Assembly (NCBI GenBank): GCA_947625055.1
Contig: CANQMT010000002.1
Coordinates: forward strand, 1-64,000
DNA from: an uncultured Monoglobus sp.
GTDB taxonomy: Bacteria > Bacillota > Clostridia > Monoglobales > Monoglobaceae
DNA length: 64,000 nt
Reading direction: 5' to 3'
Positions 19,994-29,311 of this stretch are shown in pieces; the stretch's first letter is position 1; each line of letters starts with the position of its first letter. Made by a program: the position numbers and the translations under genes. The notes under the pieces are model-generated. The model ran no database searches. It saw only the letters and a program-made list of their open reading frames with translations, and had not been told where the DNA came from.

Positions 19994-21109
19994 TTAATCC
20001 TCTCTGCTTAAGATCTCGGCGACCTCTCTCTGCATATCCTCCTCGGTCGGCTCGTCGGGCTCGTCGTCGGCCTTTCCTATCTGATCGTCGGGGAGCGCGC
20101 TTAAATCTATCTTCCAGCCGGTGAGACGGGCCGCCAAACGAACGTTCTGGCCCTCTCTGCCGATCGCGAGCGAAAGCTGGCTCTCCGGAACCACGACCTT
20201 GCACATCTTCTGATCCGGAAGAACGTTTATCGAAACCACGTCCGCCGGGCTGAGCGCGTTTGAAACAAACTCCGCCGGATCGTCGCTGTATCTTATAATA
20301 TCTATCTTCTCGCCGCGCAGCTCGTTGATAACATTCTGCACCCTCATGCCCTTGGGGCCTATGCAGGTGCCCACAGGGTCAACGTTGCGGACCGTTGAGG
20401 CGACCGCGATCTTTGAGCGCGATCCCGCCTCGCGGGAGATACCCTTGAATTCTATAATTCCCTGCGAGATCTCGGGAACCTCCAGCTCAAACAGGCAGCG
20501 CACCAGACCCGGGTGCGAGCGCGAAACGACAAGATGCACGCCCTTGACGCTGTCCGCGACCTCGACCACAAACACCTTGTAGCGCTCGCCGACCTTGTAG
20601 TTGTCGTGCTTGACCTGCTCATTTGTCATCAGCACCGACTCGGTGCCGTCAATATCAAGCATAACGTTGCGGCGGTCTATCTTTCTGACAACCGCGTTGG
20701 CTATGTTGTTCTCGCGGCCGCTGTACTCGTCGACCATCTTCTCGCGCTCCGCCTCGCGTATTCTCTGGAACACGACCTGGCGGGCCGTTTGGGCCGCTAT
20801 CCTGCCGAAAGCGGCCGGAGTTACCTCGAACTCGACAATGTCGCCGACTTCATACTCGGGCTTAATGTCGCGGGCGTCGAGCACCGAGATCTGCGTCTCT
20901 CTGTCCTCGACCTCCTCGACAACCATCTTTCTGGCATAGATCTTGATCTCTCCGTCCTCCGAAAACTTAACGTTTATATCGGAGACGGCTCCGAAATTCT
21001 TCTTGTAAGCCGATATCAGCGCGCTCTCAAGAGCGTCAAGCACGATATCTTTACTTATGCCTTTTTCCTCTTCGATCTCATCCAACAAGTTAAAAAGCTC
21101 TGAACTCAT
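19994..21109 (-). CDS. nusA: Transcription termination/antitermination protein NusA
   Basis: NusA N-terminus, S1, KH domains (VDPVGTCIGPKGMRVQNVINELRGEKIDIIRYS; LAIGREGQNVRLAARLTGWKIDL). Confidence 0.97.
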   Translation of the reverse strand: MSSELFNLLDEIEEEKGISKDIVLDALESALISAYKKNFGAVSDINVKFSEDGEIKIYARKMVVEEVEDRETQISVLDARDIKPEYEVGDIVEFEVTPAAFGRIAAQTARQVVFQRIREAEREKMVDEYSGRENNIANAVVRKIDRRNVMLDIDGTESVLMTNEQVKHDNYKVGERYKVFVVEVADSVKGVHLVVSRSHPGLVRCLFELEVPEISQGIIEFKGISREAGSRSKIAVASTVRNVDPVGTCIGPKGMRVQNVINELRGEKIDIIRYSDDPAEFVSNALSPADVVSINVLPDQKMCKVVVPESQLSLAIGREGQNVRLAARLTGWKIDLSALPDDQIGKADDEPDEPTEEDMQREVAEILSRED

Positions 21110-21202
21110 TTTTTTAAAGACTCCTCTCTGTTATTTGCGCCGCGATTTGGTAATAACCGATCAAATTTGCTTATCCGCCTCTCTGTCCGATCGGCTCATA
21201 CA

Positions 21203-21667
21203 TTAAAAGTCAAAGTGAACATTGGCCCTTGACGCCGCGCTTTGGGGAATTGTTGTCTTTTCCCCGTCTGCTTCAATTGTTATATTATTTTCATCATCAA
21301 TTTCGGTTAAAATGCCGGTCAGGGTCTTTGAGCCGTTTATCGCCTTGTAAAGGTGAATATCGACCGTCTCGCCGACCGCTTTTTCAAAATGCTCCCGATG
21401 TCTGAGCCTGCGCTCGATCCCCGGAGACGACACCTCAAGATAATAGTTCTGAGGGATCGGATCCTTTTCGTCAAGCAGCTCTCCTATCACGCGCGAGAAT
21501 TCCTCGCACTCGTCAATAGTGATGCCGCCGCTCTTGTCAAGGAATATTCTCAGAAAGCGGGCGCCGCCCTCTTTCACGAACTCCACATCGTAAACCTCAA
21601 GTCCGCTTTCCGCCGCGGGGCCCGCGGCCATGTCGTAAACTGTTTTTTCGATCTTGCTAAGCTGCAT
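21203..21667 (-). CDS. rimP: Ribosome maturation factor RimP (start revised to MQLSKIEK)
   Basis: LEVYDVEFVKEGGARFLRIFLDKSGGITIDECEEFSRVIGELLDE...YYLEVSSPGIERRL. Confidence 0.93.
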   Translation of the reverse strand: MQLSKIEKTVYDMAAGPAAESGLEVYDVEFVKEGGARFLRIFLDKSGGITIDECEEFSRVIGELLDEKDPIPQNYYLEVSSPGIERRLRHREHFEKAVGETVDIHLYKAINGSKTLTGILTEIDDENNITIEADGEKTTIPQSAASRANVHFDF

Positions 21668-21905
21668 TCCGCCTTCACTCCTAACCCGGACGCCGAACAG
21701 CCCGCCAATATCAAAGCGCCGAACGCCTCCGGCCCGAAAGAATTGTCGGGCAGCCCCGGCGGATCCGTATGTCATCCTTTTTCAAAACCAAAGAGTGAGG
21801 TTTCCCTCACTCTTCAGCCGATATTCTACATGTTACTCGAATATTTTACCACCAAAAATGCCTCTTGTCAAGGGTTTTTGCCGAATTTTTCAAAAAAAAC
21901 GGCCC

Positions 21906-22364
21906 TCAGCTCCGCTTTTCGGAAAGCTTTTTAAGCTCTTCCTGGAACGTCTCGATATCCTTGAACTGTTTATAGACCGACGCGAAGCGCACATACGCGA
22001 CCTCGTCAATATCCCTCAGCATATCCATGACCATCTCGCCTATCTTCTCGCTCGAGACCTCGCGCTGGAGGCTGTTGTGCAGGCTGCTCTCTATCTCTGT
22101 TATCATGGAATCTATCGTCTGCAGCGGCACCGGACGGCTCGCGCAGGCATTCAGGATGCCGCGCTCGAGCTTGTCGCGGTCAAAGCTCTGACGGGATTTA
22201 TCTTTTTTAACGACTATTATCGGAACGCTTTCGACTTTTTCATATGTGGTGAAACGCTTTCCGCAGTTCAGGCACTCGCGGCGGCGTCTGATAGAAGTCC
22301 CGTCGTCGGTCGAGCGGGAGTCCACCACCTTGCTGTCAAGCGATCCGCAATACATACAACGCAT
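21906..22364 (-). CDS. nrdR: Transcriptional regulator NrdR
   Basis: [42 protein letters not shown]. Confidence 0.97.
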   Translation of the reverse strand: MRCMYCGSLDSKVVDSRSTDDGTSIRRRRECLNCGKRFTTYEKVESVPIIVVKKDKSRQSFDRDKLERGILNACASRPVPLQTIDSMITEIESSLHNSLQREVSSEKIGEMVMDMLRDIDEVAYVRFASVYKQFKDIETFQEELKKLSEKRS

Positions 22365-22524
22365 ATTATCCTCTCCCGAGTTAAATTTTTGACACGATAA
22401 TTATATATTAATTTATCATAAATGTAAACAAACTAAACAAATTTGTCACAAAATCGTAAAGTATTTTTAAATTTTAAGGAATAATTTTTATTCCTCGGGA
22501 AAAACTGTAAACGGAGGTGAAAAC

Positions 22525-22701
22525 ATGACGACAAAAGAACTTTTATACGTCGAGGACGCGCTGGGCCACGAGCAGTTTTTTGAGACGAACTGCCGTTCAA
22601 TCGCGGCAAGGATCCAGGATCCCGATCTTCAAAGCTACGTAAACAAGCTGGTCGAGCAGCACAAGGAAACATTTCAAAACTTTTACGGCCTTTTGGGCTG
22701 A
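22525..22701 (+). CDS. Small protein MTTKELLYVEDALGHEQFFETNCRSIAARIQDPDLQSYVNKLVEQHKETFQNFYGLLG (spore coat-associated)
   Basis: SD ACGGAGGTG upstream; short ORF missed by the track; directly precedes the CotF-like gene. Confidence 0.7.
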   Translation: MTTKELLYVEDALGHEQFFETNCRSIAARIQDPDLQSYVNKLVEQHKETFQNFYGLLG

Positions 22702-22722
22702 ATCTGAAAAAGGAGTGATTTT

Positions 22723-23004
22723 ATGAACACAAACACACAGGAAACAAATATGTCGGACAAAGACTTGATGGAGAACGTTCTGCAGCTTGAAAAAGGCGTG
22801 TGCGACCTTTTTCTCCATGGCACGATCGAGTCGTCGAGCGAGGACGTTCACAAGGCGTTCTGCATGGCGCTGAACAGCTCGCTCGCGACCCAGGACACTA
22901 TCTACAACCGAATGGCCGAAAAGGGCTGGTACCCCACCGAGCAGGCGGAGCAGTCCAAGGTGGACAGCGTTAAGCAGAAGTTCAGCGAAAAAATGTCCGC
23001 ATAA
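22723..23004 (+). CDS. Spore coat protein, CotF-like
   Basis: SDKDLMENVLQLEKGVCDLFLHGTIESSSEDVHKAFCMALNSSLATQDTIYNRMAEKGWYPTEQAEQSKV matches the coat F pattern. Confidence 0.8.
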   Translation: MNTNTQETNMSDKDLMENVLQLEKGVCDLFLHGTIESSSEDVHKAFCMALNSSLATQDTIYNRMAEKGWYPTEQAEQSKVDSVKQKFSEKMSA

Positions 23005-23089
23005 GCGGCGCAAAACGACATAGTCGGAAATTTTACCAATAAAACTCTGTTCAAAATCAAATATTTGTTGAATATTCGTTTTATTTAGG

Positions 23090-23118
23090 TTGACAAATTC
23101 GCATAAAGGTTGTATAAT
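23090..23118 (+). promoter_or_regulatory. Consensus promoter
   Basis: TTGACA (23090-23095), 17 nt, TATAAT (23113-23118). Confidence 0.8.
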
Positions 23119-23130
23119 ACAAACAAGAGC

Positions 23131-23170
23131 AAAGGCGCTCACCTTATTTAAGGTGCGCGCCTTTTGTTTT
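23131..23170 (+). terminator. Strong hairpin with T tract immediately downstream of the 23090 promoter
   Basis: AAAGGCGCTCACCTT-attt-AAGGTGCGCGCCTTTTGTTTT. Confidence 0.7.
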
Positions 23171-23188
23171 CCGGCCGTTTGCGGTTCC

Positions 23189-23245
23189 CTAAGGTTCTCG
23201 ATACCGCTTAAGCAGAACCGCTAAAAAATGTATAGTTATATACAC
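23189..23245 (-). CDS. Possible 18-aa peptide (V/M)YITIHFLAVLLKRYREP
   Basis: GTG start just after AAAGGAG (short 3-nt spacing); enclosed by inverted repeat CCGGCCGTTTGCGG (23171-23184)/CCGCAAACGACCGG (23287-23300). Confidence 0.3.
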   Translation of the reverse strand: MYITIHFLAVLLKRYREP

Positions 23246-23388
23246 TTTCTCCTTTACAAAACAATTACCAAACAAATATGTGCCCCGCAAACGACCGGTA
23301 TTAAATCAAAAGCGCCCCCGCCTCCGCGGAGACGCTTTTTGATTTCTAAAGAGATTTCTAAAGAGGATTTCATCGGGAGCCGTCCGCG

Positions 23389-24195
23389 TCAATCGAATAT
23401 CTTATAATATATCTTCAGCCAGTCGCGGACTATGCGGCTCTCGGAATAAGTCTCGATCGCTCTCTCGTAAGCCTCAAGCGTGGTGTTGCGGAAAACTCCG
23501 CCCCTTGAGATCTCGTAATGGTTGTCCTTTGAATATTTATTTGTGTCGATCGCATAGCCGTATGTAAAGTATCTTTTCGCCTGCCGCAGGACCTCGTCGT
23601 TGAAATATCCGCCGGGATACGACAGGACCGTGACATTCTTTCCGGTTATCTTCGCGAGCGACGCGCAAGAGGCCCTGAATTCCGCGTCAAGATCCTCCGC
23701 GCTCATATCTGCAAGGTTCACATGATGGGCGGTATGGCTCTGTATGCTGACAAATCCGCTTTTGGACATCTCCCGGATCTGCTCCGAGCTTAAATATCCG
23801 TCCTTGTCGATATATTCACCCACCATGAATATCGTCGCCTTAAAATCATACTCTTTAAGCAGCGGATAAAGCTCGGTGTAGCAATCCTCATAGCCGTCGT
23901 CAAATGTGAGGATTATCGGCTTTCGCACGTTGTAAGCCTCCTCGTATTCATCCGCGAACAGTGTAGTGTAGCCCTCGCTTTTAAGATAATCAAACTGCTC
24001 GACAAGCTGATCGGGGCGGCAATAGAGATTTTCGTCGCCGCTCCGCGGCTCCTCCGAAATACAGTGATACATAAGCACCGGTATTCCCGGCTCTATACAG
24101 TAAGGCACCAAAAAGGCCGCCAGCACCGCAACCGCCGCGAGGATCAATATGATTCTGCGCCGCCTTCTTTTCTTTCTCTGCCTGTATCTGTTCAT
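23389..24195 (-). CDS. Polysaccharide deacetylase family protein
   Basis: IPVLMYHCISEE, PIILTFDDGYEDCYTELYPLLKEYDFKATIFMVGEYI, SHTAHHVNL, LSYPGGYFN. Confidence 0.93.
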   Translation of the reverse strand: MNRYRQRKKRRRRRIILILAAVAVLAAFLVPYCIEPGIPVLMYHCISEEPRSGDENLYCRPDQLVEQFDYLKSEGYTTLFADEYEEAYNVRKPIILTFDDGYEDCYTELYPLLKEYDFKATIFMVGEYIDKDGYLSSEQIREMSKSGFVSIQSHTAHHVNLADMSAEDLDAEFRASCASLAKITGKNVTVLSYPGGYFNDEVLRQAKRYFTYGYAIDTNKYSKDNHYEISRGGVFRNTTLEAYERAIETYSESRIVRDWLKIYYKIFD

Positions 24196-24218
24196 AATAA
24201 CCCTTTCACAGCGCCGAT

Positions 24219-26684
24219 CTATTTAACGACCACATTAATAAGCTTTTTCGGAACCGCTATACATTTTACGATCTGTCTGCCCTCGGTGAGCTCTTTGATC
24301 CTGTCGTTGTTCATGGCAAGTTCCGTCATTTCCTCGCGGGTCATCTCGGGACTGATCATTATTTTGTCTCTGATCCTGCCGTTTATCTGAAGCACGATCT
24401 CGATCTCGTCGACCGCCAGCGCGCTCTCGTCATACTCCGGCCACTTTTCGGCGGCAAGGTTTGAAGTCTCGCCGATGATCTCCCACATCTCGGACGCGAT
24501 GTGGGGCACAAAAGGCGCAAGCAGCAGGATGAGCGAGCGCAGCGCCTCGGAAACTACCGGATGATCAAGTTTATCCTTCGGGGTATGCTCCTTGTAATAG
24601 TACAGGGCGTTCACCATTTCCATGATCGCGCTTATCGCTGTGTTGAAGCTGAATCGTCCGCAGTCGGCGGTGACTTTCTTAATCGCGCCGTGGACCGCGA
24701 GGCGCAGCTTTTTCTCCGCGCCGGAAACGTTTTCGGGCTTCTCGTCGGTCATGCAGTCCTTAAGATCCTCAACCGCTCTCCATACTCGGTTCAGAAATCT
24801 GTAAGACCCCTCGACAGCCGTGTCGTTCCAGTCAAGGTCGCGCTCGGGCGGCGCGGCGAACAGGATAAACAGCCTTGCGGTGTCAGCGCCGTATTTTTCT
24901 ATGATCTCCTCCGGGCTTACCACATTGCCCAGAGATTTTGACATTTTTGTGCCGTCCTTTAAGACCATGCCCTGCGTCAGAAGATTTTCAAACGGCTCAT
25001 CGCAGCTCACATATCCGAAATCATGCAGCGCCTTTGTGAAAAATCTCGCGTAGAGCAGATGAAGTATCGCGTGCTCAACGCCGCCGATATACTGATCGAC
25101 ATTCATCCAATAATCGGCTTTGGCCTTGTCAAACGGCATTTCGGTGTTGTGCGGGTCGCAGTACCTCAAAAAGTACCATGACGAGCAGACAAACGTGTCC
25201 ATCGTGTCGGTCTCGCGTCTGGCGGGACCGCCGCACTTGGGGCAGGTCGTGTGAACAAACTCCTCGCACTCGCTGAGCGGCGAACGGCCCTTTCCCGTGA
25301 ACTTAACGTTCTGCGGCAGGATAACCGGGAGCCGGTCCTCGGGAACCGGGACCTCTCCGCACTTATCGCAGTAAACGATCGGTATAGGCGCGCCCCAGTA
25401 GCGCTGTCTTGAGATCAGCCAGTCCCTCAAACGGAAGTTTACCTTGCCGCGGCCGATCCCCAGCTCCTCGAGCCGCTTTGTAATGGCCTTTATCGCGTCT
25501 TTGTTGTTCATGCCGTCAAATTCGCCGGAGTTTTCCATAATTCCCTCGGCCGCGAAAGCCTCGGTCATGTCCTCGGACTTCATGTTCTGCCCTTCGGGCT
25601 GAATAACTATCGTGATCGGCAGATCGTACTTCTTGGCGAACTCAAAGTCGCGCTGGTCGTGGGCGGCAACGCCCATAACGATACCCGTGCCGTAGTCAAG
25701 CAGCACGTAGTTCGCGAGATACAGCGGTATCTTCGCGCCGGTGAACGGATGAATCAGATACGTTCCGGTGAACACGCCCTCTTTTTCGGTGTCGGTCGCT
25801 GAGCGCACGATCTCGCTCTGGTGCTGCACCTTTTTGATAAAGGCCCGGCACTCTGCCTCGGTCTCGCTGCCCGCGATAAGCTTTTCGACCAGCGGATGCT
25901 CGGGCGCGATTACCATGTAGCTCACGCCGAATATCGTGTCGGGACGGGTGGTGTAGACCGTCAGAGTCTCGTCGCTGCCGTCGATCTTAAAATCGACCTC
26001 CGCGCCCTCGCTGCGGCCTATCCAGTTTGTCTGCATAAGCTTTACCTTCTCGGGCCAGCCCTTTAATTTGTCTATGTCGTCAAGCAGCCTCTGCGCGTAG
26101 TCGGTGATCTTAAAGAACCACTGCTCAAGATCCTTCTTGCCCACATCGCTCTTGCAGCGCTCGCACTTGCCGTTAACGACCTGCTCATTCGCCAGAACCG
26201 TGGCGCAGGACGGGCACCAGTTGACATATGACTTCTTTTTATACGCCAGTCCGTGCTTGTAGAGCTGCAGGAACATCCACTGAGTAAATTTATAATAATC
26301 GGGCTTGGCCGTGGCCACTTCTCTGTCCCAGTCATAGCTCAGGCCCATGCGCTTGAGCTGGCCGCGCATGTTGTCGATATTCGACCATGTCCAGTCAGCC
26401 GGATCGGCGCCGTGCTTTATCGCCGCGTTCTCGGCAGGAAGTCCGAAGCTGTCCCAGCCCATCGGGTGGAGCACGTTAAATCCCTGCATCTTTTTATAGC
26501 GCGCGACAACGTCGCCTATAGAATAGTTCCTCACATGGCCCATATGAAGGTTTCCCGAAGGATAGGGGAACATCTCAAGAGCGTAATATTTAGGTTTGTC
26601 GGTATCCTCGGAAATGTCGAACTCCCCGGTCTCCTCCCATATCTTCTGCCATTTTTCCTCAATTGTTTTAAAATCGTACTTCAA
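24219..26684 (-). CDS. leuS: Leucyl-tRNA synthetase
   Basis: [26 protein letters not shown]..., [10 protein letters not shown]. Confidence 0.98.
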   Translation of the reverse strand: MKYDFKTIEEKWQKIWEETGEFDISEDTDKPKYYALEMFPYPSGNLHMGHVRNYSIGDVVARYKKMQGFNVLHPMGWDSFGLPAENAAIKHGADPADWTWSNIDNMRGQLKRMGLSYDWDREVATAKPDYYKFTQWMFLQLYKHGLAYKKKSYVNWCPSCATVLANEQVVNGKCERCKSDVGKKDLEQWFFKITDYAQRLLDDIDKLKGWPEKVKLMQTNWIGRSEGAEVDFKIDGSDETLTVYTTRPDTIFGVSYMVIAPEHPLVEKLIAGSETEAECRAFIKKVQHQSEIVRSATDTEKEGVFTGTYLIHPFTGAKIPLYLANYVLLDYGTGIVMGVAAHDQRDFEFAKKYDLPITIVIQPEGQNMKSEDMTEAFAAEGIMENSGEFDGMNNKDAIKAITKRLEELGIGRGKVNFRLRDWLISRQRYWGAPIPIVYCDKCGEVPVPEDRLPVILPQNVKFTGKGRSPLSECEEFVHTTCPKCGGPARRETDTMDTFVCSSWYFLRYCDPHNTEMPFDKAKADYWMNVDQYIGGVEHAILHLLYARFFTKALHDFGYVSCDEPFENLLTQGMVLKDGTKMSKSLGNVVSPEEIIEKYGADTARLFILFAAPPERDLDWNDTAVEGSYRFLNRVWRAVEDLKDCMTDEKPENVSGAEKKLRLAVHGAIKKVTADCGRFSFNTAISAIMEMVNALYYYKEHTPKDKLDHPVVSEALRSLILLLAPFVPHIASEMWEIIGETSNLAAEKWPEYDESALAVDEIEIVLQINGRIRDKIMISPEMTREEMTELAMNNDRIKELTEGRQIVKCIAVPKKLINVVVK

Positions 26685-26771
26685 AATATAATCCTCTTTT
26701 CTTTATACTTTTGCGCAGACATCTGCGTTGGTTTTTTAAATCACGCCGCCCTCTCCCGAACGGAAGCCCCA

Positions 26772-27128
26772 TTAAGAGACAATGTCGGAAATATCAACTT
26801 TCACGCCGTCTTTCCATATCCTTTCAAGGCCGTAAAACTCTCTGGTCTCGGCCAGGAAAATATGCACTACCGCGTCGTCGTATCCCAGCAGTATCCACTG
26901 AGCGGTGCGGTAGCCCTCCTTGTTTGAAGGGGTCAGTCCGTCTTTTTCAAGCTCCTCCTCCACGCTGTCGCACAGAGCTTTTACCTGAGTGTCGGAGCCG
27001 CCGGTCACGATTATAAAATAATCGGTCATGGTCGTGAGGCCCGAGATGTCAATAACCTCAATATCTCTGCCCTTTTTGTCGTCAAGCACCTTGACTATCT
27101 TGTTTACGGTCTCGTTTTTGCTCGCCAT
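26772..27128 (-). CDS. rsfS: Ribosome silencing factor RsfS
   Basis: DIEVIDISGLTTMTDYFIIVTGGSDTQVKALCDSVEEEL...AQWILLGYDDAVVHIF. Confidence 0.95.
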   Translation of the reverse strand: MASKNETVNKIVKVLDDKKGRDIEVIDISGLTTMTDYFIIVTGGSDTQVKALCDSVEEELEKDGLTPSNKEGYRTAQWILLGYDDAVVHIFLAETREFYGLERIWKDGVKVDISDIVS

Positions 27129-27172
27129 AGTAATCTCCTTTCAATTTTTATGTGTCGCGGCTTAACATATGA

Positions 27173-28057
27173 CTAATGCCTGAAATTTTCGTCTATAAGC
27201 TCCTCGGTTTCGTCCTCGTCGCAGATGAAGTATGATACTCCGCCGCGGTAGCCCGGCTCGCCCGGAAGCTGATATATATTTATGTTATTTTTGCCTATCC
27301 TGAACACGCGGAACATGAGCTGGCGCACCTCGCGGTTGTTTAAGTCGGTCGTTGTGTTTTCCATGACCGCGCTGTAGATAAACGGCGCTTTCAGGACCCC
27401 GACGGGGCTCATGGTCTTTTTCATTACCGCGGAATAAAACTGCGCCTGCGCCTTGTTCCGGTCAATATCTCCCATCGGATAACCCGTGCCGTCGTCGTTC
27501 TTGCGGAACCGCATGAACATCATGGCCTCCTCGCCGTTGAGCTTCTGCCGTCCGGCTTTAAGCTCGATGGTCAGGCCCTGAACGGGGTCGTGATAGTTCA
27601 TGTCGATCGGCACGTCTATCGTCACGCCGCCCAGCGCGTCGACTATCTCCTTGAACGCGTCAAATGTTATCGTGGCGAAAAAGTCGGTATAAAGGCCTGT
27701 AACGCTTCTAACCTCTTTCTTGAGCGTGTCGATGCCCGAAAAGTACGCCGAGTTTATCTTTTTGTCGTTTCGGTTGTTGCTCACGCGCGTGTCGCGCGGT
27801 ATCTGCAAAACGCTGACTTTGTTGTCTATGGTGTTCACCTGGACCATCAGAATAAGGTCGGTCCTGTAGCCGTCCACGTCCACGCCCGCCACAAGAATAT
27901 TTGTGACGTCGGTCAAGCGTGACGGCGCGTTGTCGCCGATAAACAGCCGTCCGGCGTTAAATCCGATCGCGATGAACGCGATCAGCACAACAGCCGACAA
28001 CACTCTGACTATGGGTGATTTTTTTCTCATGATCCGTCTCCTTTTCGCGCGTTTCAT
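27173..28057 (-). CDS. LytR-CpsA-Psr family protein
   Basis: TM anchor; DLILMVQVNTIDNKVSVLQIPRDTRV, LGGVTIDVPIDMNY, GEEAMMFMRFRKN..GDIDRNKAQAQ. Confidence 0.93.
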   Translation of the reverse strand: MKRAKRRRIMRKKSPIVRVLSAVVLIAFIAIGFNAGRLFIGDNAPSRLTDVTNILVAGVDVDGYRTDLILMVQVNTIDNKVSVLQIPRDTRVSNNRNDKKINSAYFSGIDTLKKEVRSVTGLYTDFFATITFDAFKEIVDALGGVTIDVPIDMNYHDPVQGLTIELKAGRQKLNGEEAMMFMRFRKNDDGTGYPMGDIDRNKAQAQFYSAVMKKTMSPVGVLKAPFIYSAVMENTTTDLNNREVRQLMFRVFRIGKNNINIYQLPGEPGYRGGVSYFICDEDETEELIDENFRH

Positions 28058-28073
28058 GCGCGTCCGTCCGCCG

Positions 28074-28673
28074 TTACGACCGCTTCATAATAAGATCGTT
28101 GCGGGCGCTCATCGTGTCGGGGTGGATAACAAGGCCGCGCCGTATCAAATCCTTTATGGTCTCATCAATGCCGTATATGATCGCCTCGTCTATGTTGTCA
28201 TAGGCCATCGCGCGCAGCTTGTCCACGCCGTCAAAATCGCGGTTCGGCTCGATATAGTCGGCTATGTAAATTATCTTCGTCAGGATCCGCATGCCGCCCT
28301 TTCCCGTGGTGTGATACTTCACCGCGTCAAGAATATCGGGATCGTAGATCCCGAATTTGCGCTGCGCGTCGCAGGCGCCCAGCGGGCCGTGAAGGATCTT
28401 AGGCATTATTTTTGACATCGAATCAACGGAAACGCCGTATTCGGTCTTCAGGATCTTTTCCATCTCGGTCGGATCGTACTCCTTGGCGCAGTCGTGAACC
28501 AGACCCGCAAGATACGCTTTGGCAGTGTCGGCTCCGTACCGACGCGCCAGCTTTTCGGCCTCTCCCGCAACGCCCAGGGAATGGACGTACCTATGCTTGC
28601 TGAGGATCTTCCGAAGCTCGGCTTTGATCTCATCAATGCTCGCAATGCTTAAAGCTTCAGCCATTTTATCCAC
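28074..28673 (-). CDS. yqeK: HD-domain YqeK-family (Ap4A hydrolase-like) protein
   Basis: HRYVHSLGVAGEAEKLARRYGADTAKAYLAGLVHDCAKEY; next to nadD. Confidence 0.92.
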   Translation of the reverse strand: MDKMAEALSIASIDEIKAELRKILSKHRYVHSLGVAGEAEKLARRYGADTAKAYLAGLVHDCAKEYDPTEMEKILKTEYGVSVDSMSKIMPKILHGPLGACDAQRKFGIYDPDILDAVKYHTTGKGGMRILTKIIYIADYIEPNRDFDGVDKLRAMAYDNIDEAIIYGIDETIKDLIRRGLVIHPDTMSARNDLIMKRS

Positions 28674-29292
28674 CTCCGTATAAATTGTGCTTTTTTATAT
28701 AATCAATAACGCTGTCGTCGGTAAGATACCTTATCGAGCGCCCCTTTCCTATCATATCGCGCAGCATGGTGGAGGAAACGTCGATCATCGGCATTGAAAG
28801 GCGGGTGATCTCCGCGCCGAACCTTTCGGTCAAATACTTTATTTTTTTATTGATCTCCGCGCTTGAAAATCCGCGCCGCTGCGCCGCCGCGACCGTGCAG
28901 AGCCCGAATATCGCCTCGGGTCTGTACCACTTGTCCATATAGTCAAGAGAATCCGCGCCGACCAGAAAATAAAGCTCGGCGTCTTTATAATCGCCTTCTT
29001 TAAGACGCATCAGGGTGTCGGCGGTGTAAGACGTCCCTCCGCGCCTGAGTTCGGTGTCTGATAGTTCAAAATCCGGATTGCTGTCAATCACGGATTTGAG
29101 CATATTAAATCTGTGGCGGCCGTCAGCCTCGCCGACAGTGTCCTTATAGACGATCTTGCCGGTGGGAATAAACAGCACCTTATGAAGTCCCAGCGACTCG
29201 AGCGCCGTCTGGGCTATAGCAAAATGTCCGAAATGGGGCGGATCAAAAGTTCCGCCCATTATTCCGATTTTTTTCTTTGCGTTCTTTTCCAT
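28666..29292 (-). CDS. nadD: Nicotinate-nucleotide adenylyltransferase
   Basis: KIGIMGGTFDPPHFGHFAIAQTALE; PMIDVSSTMLRDMIGKGRSIRYLTDDSVIDYI. Confidence 0.97.
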   Translation of the reverse strand: MEKNAKKKIGIMGGTFDPPHFGHFAIAQTALESLGLHKVLFIPTGKIVYKDTVGEADGRHRFNMLKSVIDSNPDFELSDTELRRGGTSYTADTLMRLKEGDYKDAELYFLVGADSLDYMDKWYRPEAIFGLCTVAAAQRRGFSSAEINKKIKYLTERFGAEITRLSMPMIDVSSTMLRDMIGKGRSIRYLTDDSVIDYIKKHNLYGGG

Positions 29293-29311
29293 AAGCAGGT
29301 TTTAATACAAA

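Noticed and set aside
23120-23345. 6S RNA assignment
   Set aside because: Promoter and hairpins invited the idea, but the early terminator and lack of a recognisable central bubble do not support 6S.
26685-26771. T-box leader upstream of leuS
   Set aside because: The 87-bp gap to rsfS lacks T-box motif and antiterminator sequence.
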